64,000 bases of DNA. It comes from Branchiostoma floridae (taxonomy: Eukaryota; Chordata; Leptocardii; Amphioxiformes; Branchiostomatidae). Of the stretch, positions 58,725 through 64,000 are shown piece by piece. A program made the translations under genes and the position numbers. Under the pieces are notes generated by a model that saw only the letters and a list, made by a program, of their open reading frames with translations, was not told the DNA's origin and made no database searches. Every line of letters begins with the position of its first letter. Position 1 is the first letter of the stretch. The DNA lies in the NCBI RefSeq assembly GCF_000003815.2, contig NC_049982.1, positions 4,235,259 to 4,299,258 of the forward strand. Reading direction: 5' to 3'.

Positions 58725-58970
58725 TCTTTTGTACCTTTCTAGAACTGTCATAGAGTGGAACTGGCTGCCATCTAGTACAGTAGGGGCATCAACACTAGAT
58801 GGCATTTAACAACATTGGTAGTCAGATGTGCACAGGTTACATATAGGTCGCATGACAGGTTGCATGACAGGTCGTCCAGTGTTACATATAACTAGCTGCT
58901 GTCGCGCCGCATACCTGTGTTATGACGAAGGGTGGTTATACCAGCTGTATAGACACAGATTCATATACAG
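58725..58970 (+). mobile_element. LINE family B tail, copy 3, diverged
   Basis: TAGAACTGTCATAGAGTGGAACTGGCTGCCATCTAGTACAGTAGGGGC encodes a decayed version of the TIVDWNLLSPSTVG block, matching 7565-7612. It then matches the 3' part, with TAACTAGCTGCTGTCGCGCCGC and GAAGGGTGGTTATACCAGCT, and ends with a degenerate ACAGATTCATATACAG tail. A TCGCATGACAGG-type 14-bp unit is tandemly repeated inside. Confidence 0.78.
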
Positions 58971-59635
58971 ATCACATTACGCTCCTTTCTCAAAAAGTAT
59001 TTTTTTCGTATCTCAGAGATTGTTTCAACAATGATGATTTATTGCATCCAAATCTAAAAAGACAAATGTTTCCACAAATCTGCCAGACTGTACTTGTGCC
59101 TTTCAAAGTTTCTGCGTGATTAAAAGAGGGGTTGCTACCCCACATGCTCCTTAAGCGTATAAATATGCAATTTAGACGTTCTTGTTGTTGTTACGCTCCG
59201 CCGAGTCTATGAATGTTTGAGCATATGTATGCGTACGAGCGCATGGGAGGAATAGCGCAGAGCTTATTTCGCGTGAGAGAGAAGTTATTCTGGAATTTTT
59301 AAACCGTTGCGTGAAGTGCATTCAACATCTATGCAGGGTTGTTCTGTATCTGTGTCATTACAAGAAAAAGAAGACAATGTTAACGTACACAAAAATGACT
59401 GACATGTATTAATACCAAGTCTCGCTACCTGGCCCGTCGACGCACATTAACTCAGGTATACGCAGACGAAGATATAATCCTGGAAAAAAACTTTGAAGCA
59501 AGTCCGCTATACATTGATATTGATAGTAACATGTTGTATTTGAGTAAATCACAACAAGAATGTTGCAATGCAAAAGTGATTTTTTTTTCTATCTACGCAC
59601 GTACTCTCTAAAACAATACAAGAAACAATACAAGT
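58971..59635. other. Intron sequence, no recognised elements
   Basis: Nothing that I can support. Confidence 0.45.
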
Positions 59636-60140
59636 AATCTTCCGAGCCCCGCAGTGCCTCACCGGTGCCCAAGTGCAGTGAGATACCACCTTTAACGAAG
59701 ACGCAATCGGAGAAACAACCTTTTGAACCAGGTCGGCATGACGGATGTTTTTTTTTTTGGGGGGGGGGGGTCATTAAAAAAGCAAGAAGACAATTGTGAC
59801 ACTAAAATGACACCCAATTGCTTCTTTCTATCTACGTTCTTAAGGTTTCACGTACACCACATGAAGTCTAAATGAAGACGCAATCGGAGAAACAACCTTT
59901 TGAACCGGGTCGGCATGAGGAGGCTTTAATTGTGTGTCATTCAAAGAAAACAAGACCGTCTCGTGTATCCAACTTCTTTCTACCTTCGTCCTCAAGCTCT
60001 CTCGTACACTGCATGAAGTTAAAGGTGGAGCCGCAGTGCCGCACTGGTACCCCAAATGCAGTGAGATACCACCTTAAACGAAGACGCAGTAGAAGAAACA
60101 ACCTTTTGAACCGGGTCGGCATGACGGATGCCGCAGTCAG
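59636..60140. repeat. Tandem repeat, about 180-200 bp, three copies
   Basis: GAAACAACCTTTTGAACC(A/G)GGTCGGCATGA occurs at about 59711, 59889 and 60095. CGCAGTGCC(T/G)CAC(C/T)GGT(G/A)CC with TGCAGTGAGATACCACCTT occurs at about 59651 and 60033. A T11G12 run lies inside the first unit (about 59748-59770). Confidence 0.88.
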
Positions 60141-62209
60141 TCCATGCGCGGGTACGCCACGCCCCGTTAAGCACAGTCCGTGATGCACCCCACAAATCTC
60201 CCTCCCCCTGAGCCCCCCGAAATCCCCGAAAATCGCCCCAATTCCAAGTCAAACTATCCCACTCTGACCCCTCCGACCGGACGTTATTTGTTTGCCTTGA
60301 TAGTGGGCACTGCAATGGCCCTCTAACGGTCGTAATGGCATGTTTTTGTCTTCTGTTTATCATCGAAACGACTTCTATTGTGTTTATATTCATAGTTTAT
60401 TCCCGATATGGCAAATTTGATCACTAGTTGGATAACCCGGACATGATGTACGACATGATAATGTTATACTGTACGGTCTTAACTTGATGGAGACGCTCAG
60501 ACGCAACGACTTTATCGATGCTTCGTATTACAGCGAATGTACCAAGGGTTTACTGGGAGCCGTACAAACTGAACTCGTCTCGGAAAAACTGCACTTTTAT
60601 TTCTTTTCTTATCAATTAGACCCTCCAGAAGTCTTAACTTCACTCGAAAGAATCCACTGAAAGAAAATGTCAGCTTAGTTTTGCTAGATCGACCATCAAA
60701 GTTAAGTCGGAGACGAACTTTTACTTTTTTCTGTAATTCTGTAATGCATTAAGGACATTTATAACATTTCCTTTCGTAATGTTATAGACAACGTTTCCCG
60801 GCACGTTTAATACGTGCACAATGCTACAATAGCATCCAATCCGTCTATAACGCTATACCGTCAAGACGCGACCATCTCTAAAACTGCAGTTGCCTTCCAA
60901 TAAGTTTTTGTTTGAGGGGGAGGGGTGTGATCAAAGAATGTACGGTGTAGTTCTTGGTTTCACTAACTAACGGTATCGCTGCTAGGGGTAATGATTCAGA
61001 CCCATGTAAAATTCACTCTGTACGAGTTCAGAGTATTTCCCAACTACGTTTTTATTGTTGGACCGGTCCAGAAAAAAAAAACGGACCTGAAAAAATCAGT
61101 AGACCGGATCCTCCGGACTTGGATCTGAATTTTCTGTACCGGTACCCACCCCTGTTCCCAACGATGGAATCTCGAAGATGAATTGTTTCTCTCAAGCTGA
61201 GTTTGATGAGCGTCTTTTTTCCATATTGAAAGATTTTTTTTCTTTCTCTCTCTCACACACACTAATACATCATCCCCAGCTTGCCAACCGCGCGCTCGCT
61301 GCCTTTTCTGCCCGCTGTTGGCCGGCCTCGCCTGGAGATAGGAGATAAGAAGAACCGAAATCCACCCCGAACGCAGGTCGTTTGGCAGATAAGCCCGGCC
61401 CCAAGATAACATCTCCGGTCCGCCTGACCGCGCTTGTCTGCCGCGGACCACAAGAATAACGCCGTTCTCGCAGCTCCGGCAGCAGCACGAGAGATGCACG
61501 GGCTCTTTTTTGCTTCACAATAGCGATCGTTCCTGGCTCGGAACGTTTCTGTTATTCACGCTTGCCACCTGTTTTCACGCGGGGGCGAGAACACTGGTTT
61601 GGGTGAGAGCTTGTCTGTTCATCTGGATGCCTTGATACAATACGTCACATATTCTTCGTGAAGCGATGAAACCACAATGATGGGCGCTATGTGCGCACGT
61701 GCTCTCCATCAATAGCGATCGTACCGGTGAGATCTGGAAACCGCGTGGTTATTTTTGGTGCCACGCATATTTATGCAACCTTCGGGAACTTTCTTACACA
61801 GCAAAAAGACGCGATGTTATGCGTCGCATGCAACTCTCACACTAAAGAAACGTGTCCCAAATTATACACCTGGTATTCGAGAAGTATTTTGGCTATTTTA
61901 ATCAATAGAAGAGGTGCAATGACAATGCTACATGAACTGAGCGTCATTTTCATGTATATATAAATAGAGTACATGGAGAGAGTGCTTTCATGTTTTTAAC
62001 CCTCCGAAAGTCATCAGAAACCATACGTATTTTTTACGTTACTCAATGTAGTTTTCAACCATTACATATGGCTATGCAAATATTACAAAAAAGTGCATGT
62101 ATTTGAAAAGTGAATTTGTTAGACATTCACTATTCACAGCTATGACTGAACACTTTCCAGCATTTTTAAGATAATTGAAAACTTTGAAAACTACTTGACC
62201 TCTCCTCCC
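60141..62209. other. Intron sequence; possible transposon end at 61141
   Basis: GGTACCCACCCCTG at 61141-61154, read on the minus strand, starts CAGGGGTGGGTACC, a common hAT-type terminus, but no partner end was found. No exon with the conserved Lhx1/5 C terminus was seen. Confidence 0.35.
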
Positions 62210-62490
62210 TCAGAGCAATGCCTGCGCATCATCTAAAACCATCACAGAGAATTCTCGGTGTTGGTCTTTTTCCCGTTTGTTAAAGCAAACCACCTGGCGT
62301 CAGCCAATGGACTGACATGATCTGCACATGAGTATAGTTTGGGATGAAACTGGTTGGATGTCAGGATGATGATTGTGTTGGAGAATCACACCTGTTGTAC
62401 CTGTTGCAATTCAAATTAAGTCTAAAGTCTAAAGAATCAAACCACTTCTCCCTCAGAGCAATGCCTGCGCGTCATCTGAAATCAGGGAAA
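62205..62490. repeat. Short direct duplication, about 240 bp apart
   Basis: TCCCTCAGAGCAATGCCTGCGC(A/G)TCATCT(A/G)AAA occurs near 62210 and 62450. Confidence 0.8.
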
Positions 62491-63360
62491 TCTCAGCAAG
62501 TTTTCGCTTGTTATAAATCCGATCTCGCCAACTCTAGCCGTTAGACTACCACTCCCCTTACCATATCTTCATAGCGGAGGTAATGATTTCGTCTGCGGAA
62601 GAGTAAGTTTGCCGTGTCCATCAGGTCGCGAGAGGACATCATCTGGTTCACTAGAACACGTCGCCAGCCTTATCACGGTACGAGGGGAGGGACGGGCACA
62701 ACAGGCGCTGGTGCCTTATCTGTGCACCCACCGTGCATTCACTTGGCACCTCCGTGTAATTTCTCCCACCTTTTTTTAACTCTCTCCTGCTATCTTCTTG
62801 AGAGAGAAGCTTTGGAGAGTCCCCGAGGAAACCCTTCTTCCTTATCTCCCTCAGTATGAGCGCGGAAAGCCGCAGCAGCGACCAGTGCCAGGGGAACTGC
62901 TGATAACAGTGAAGGATGAGGCAGATGTCTTCCAACGGAGCAATATTTGCTATCTTTGTAAGGGTTCCGCGATAGGAATATCATTTTCAACGAAGTGGCT
63001 AGCAACTTTGTGGGCGGAAATTGAAGGAAATTATGAGTTATTGTTTGTTTTATTATCGACAATAACGCATTTTCTATGAACGATGAGTAAGGATCATGCA
63101 GTTCCTGAATGTATATTTCACGTGCGAGTGACACAGTTCAACTCGTCAACGTTCGTCTTCTCCGTCTGAAGTTAGATGGCCAGGAAGAAATAATGTAATA
63201 TCATCCCGACCAGCTTAGTCTTAGTACGAATTCGAGGACCTTGTTCTCTGTTACTGTTAGACAGGATACAGGTGCTGTGAAATTGTAATAACGTTCAGAT
63301 AGCAAGATCATTTTCCAAGACGAGCTCGAAACACAATCTATTCATTTTATCCTCTATAGT
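62491..63360. other. Intron sequence, no recognised elements
   Basis: Overlapping open frames at 62614-63134 lack any domain. I see nothing else. Confidence 0.45.
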
Positions 63361-63364
63361 GGTG

Positions 63365-63665
63365 TATAAATTGTAATTTACCCCAACTGATAATTAGCAA
63401 TTGCGAACCAAAAAAGTTATATTCAAAGGAAAAGTAACACTCATATTGGACGCCGAAATGCGGTTTATATGTAGACACATTCGATGTTTCTTAACCTAGT
63501 GCGAGTATAACAGTTACTGGACATAATCGTGTATGAATTGTTTTCAACCTAAACTCATTATTAGGAAATGCGAACCAAAAAAGAAAAGTAACTCATATTG
63601 GTCGCCGTGATGCGGTTTATATGTAGACAGATGCGATGTTTCCTAACATAGTACAAGTACGACTG
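63365..63665. repeat. 160-bp tandem duplication
   Basis: TGCGAACCAAAAAAG, AAAAGTAAC(A)CTCATATTGG, GCGGTTTATATGTAGACA and CGATGTTTC(T/C)TAAC occur in order in each of two adjacent copies. Confidence 0.88.
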
Positions 63666-64000
63666 GACATGAATCGTAATCACTTCGCTCCTCCATTAAG
63701 CTTGAGCCCGATAAGATCGTCTGATCTTCCCCGGGTACGCCCCTTTAATTTCATCCACTGCAGCAGCCGCCTCGCTCCACAAACTCGCGCCGCGATAACT
63801 TCTCGCGCGAGCTAGCTAGATCATCGCGAGATTTGGCTCCGCGCGGGATTTGGCCGCCAGGTTCCGGGTTGGTGGCGATGCCTGTGCATCAGCAGGCACT
63901 TCTTTCGACAAGGATCAAGAGATTATTTCATAATTGCGGGTTACTTCCTCCGCCGTAGGGCAGAAGCGGGTTGATAGAAACATCTGCAGCCCGCTTCACT

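Noticed and set aside
61079-61154. Complete hAT transposon
   Set aside because: One end-like sequence (CAGGGGTGGGTACC on the minus strand) exists, but no matching second end or 8-bp duplication could be located.
49890-64000. Terminal Lhx1/5 exon encoding the C-terminal region
   Set aside because: I found no plus-strand segment with the expected acceptor, Tyr/Pro-rich region and EAAVW-like end. It may lie beyond 64000, or be too diverged to see by eye.

Overview
The window looks like a piece of a large chordate developmental gene, most likely from an amphioxus (Branchiostoma). Two exons are certain, both on the + strand and both from a LIM-homeobox gene of the Lhx1/Lhx5 (Lim1) group. Exon 12459-12952 encodes a linker and the first three quarters of the homeodomain. 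Exon 49727-49889 completes the homeodomain and starts the C-terminal region. They join in phase 0 between homeodomain residues 46 and 47, and both are flanked by AG/GT splice signals. The intron between them is 36,774 bp. I saw no LIM-domain exons upstream and no final C-terminal exon downstream, so the window is an internal part of a gene longer than 64 kb. The amphioxus assignment is an inference from one invertebrate-type Lhx1/5 gene, the base composition, and the abundance of minisatellites and small inverted-repeat transposons; no species-specific marker was tested.

Layout. 1-12458 is noncoding. It holds a 152-bp minisatellite, nested DNA transposons (5266-5782), a three-copy palindromic MITE family (5.8-8.7 kb), an AT-rich tandem repeat, a truncated LINE tail with 69-bp flanking direct repeats (7499-7776), and a 5'-truncated L1/Tx1-like LINE with an almost complete 3' part, a poly(A) tail and an 11-bp target-site duplication (9409-11463). 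12953-49726 is the homeodomain intron. It is filled with tandem repeats (notably a palindromic 168-bp satellite at 28.2-28.9 kb), hairpin MITEs (36.85, 41.6 and 46.9 kb), an antisense LINE 3' end (39.2-39.7 kb), long microsatellites and a few candidate regulatory motifs: two perfect PBX/MEIS-type decamers and a triple CRE. 49890-64000 is the next intron. It holds a 145-bp minisatellite with higher-order structure, a 152-bp minisatellite, a (GAGT)n array, two more copies of the LINE tail family and a perfect 22-bp-arm hairpin element.

Functionally the only host gene visible is the transcription factor. Everything else is either its intronic sequence (possible enhancers that cannot be proven from one sequence) or selfish or simple-repeat DNA. 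Most open reading frames above 60 codons in the window lie in repeats or are chance frames, and I do not call them as genes.
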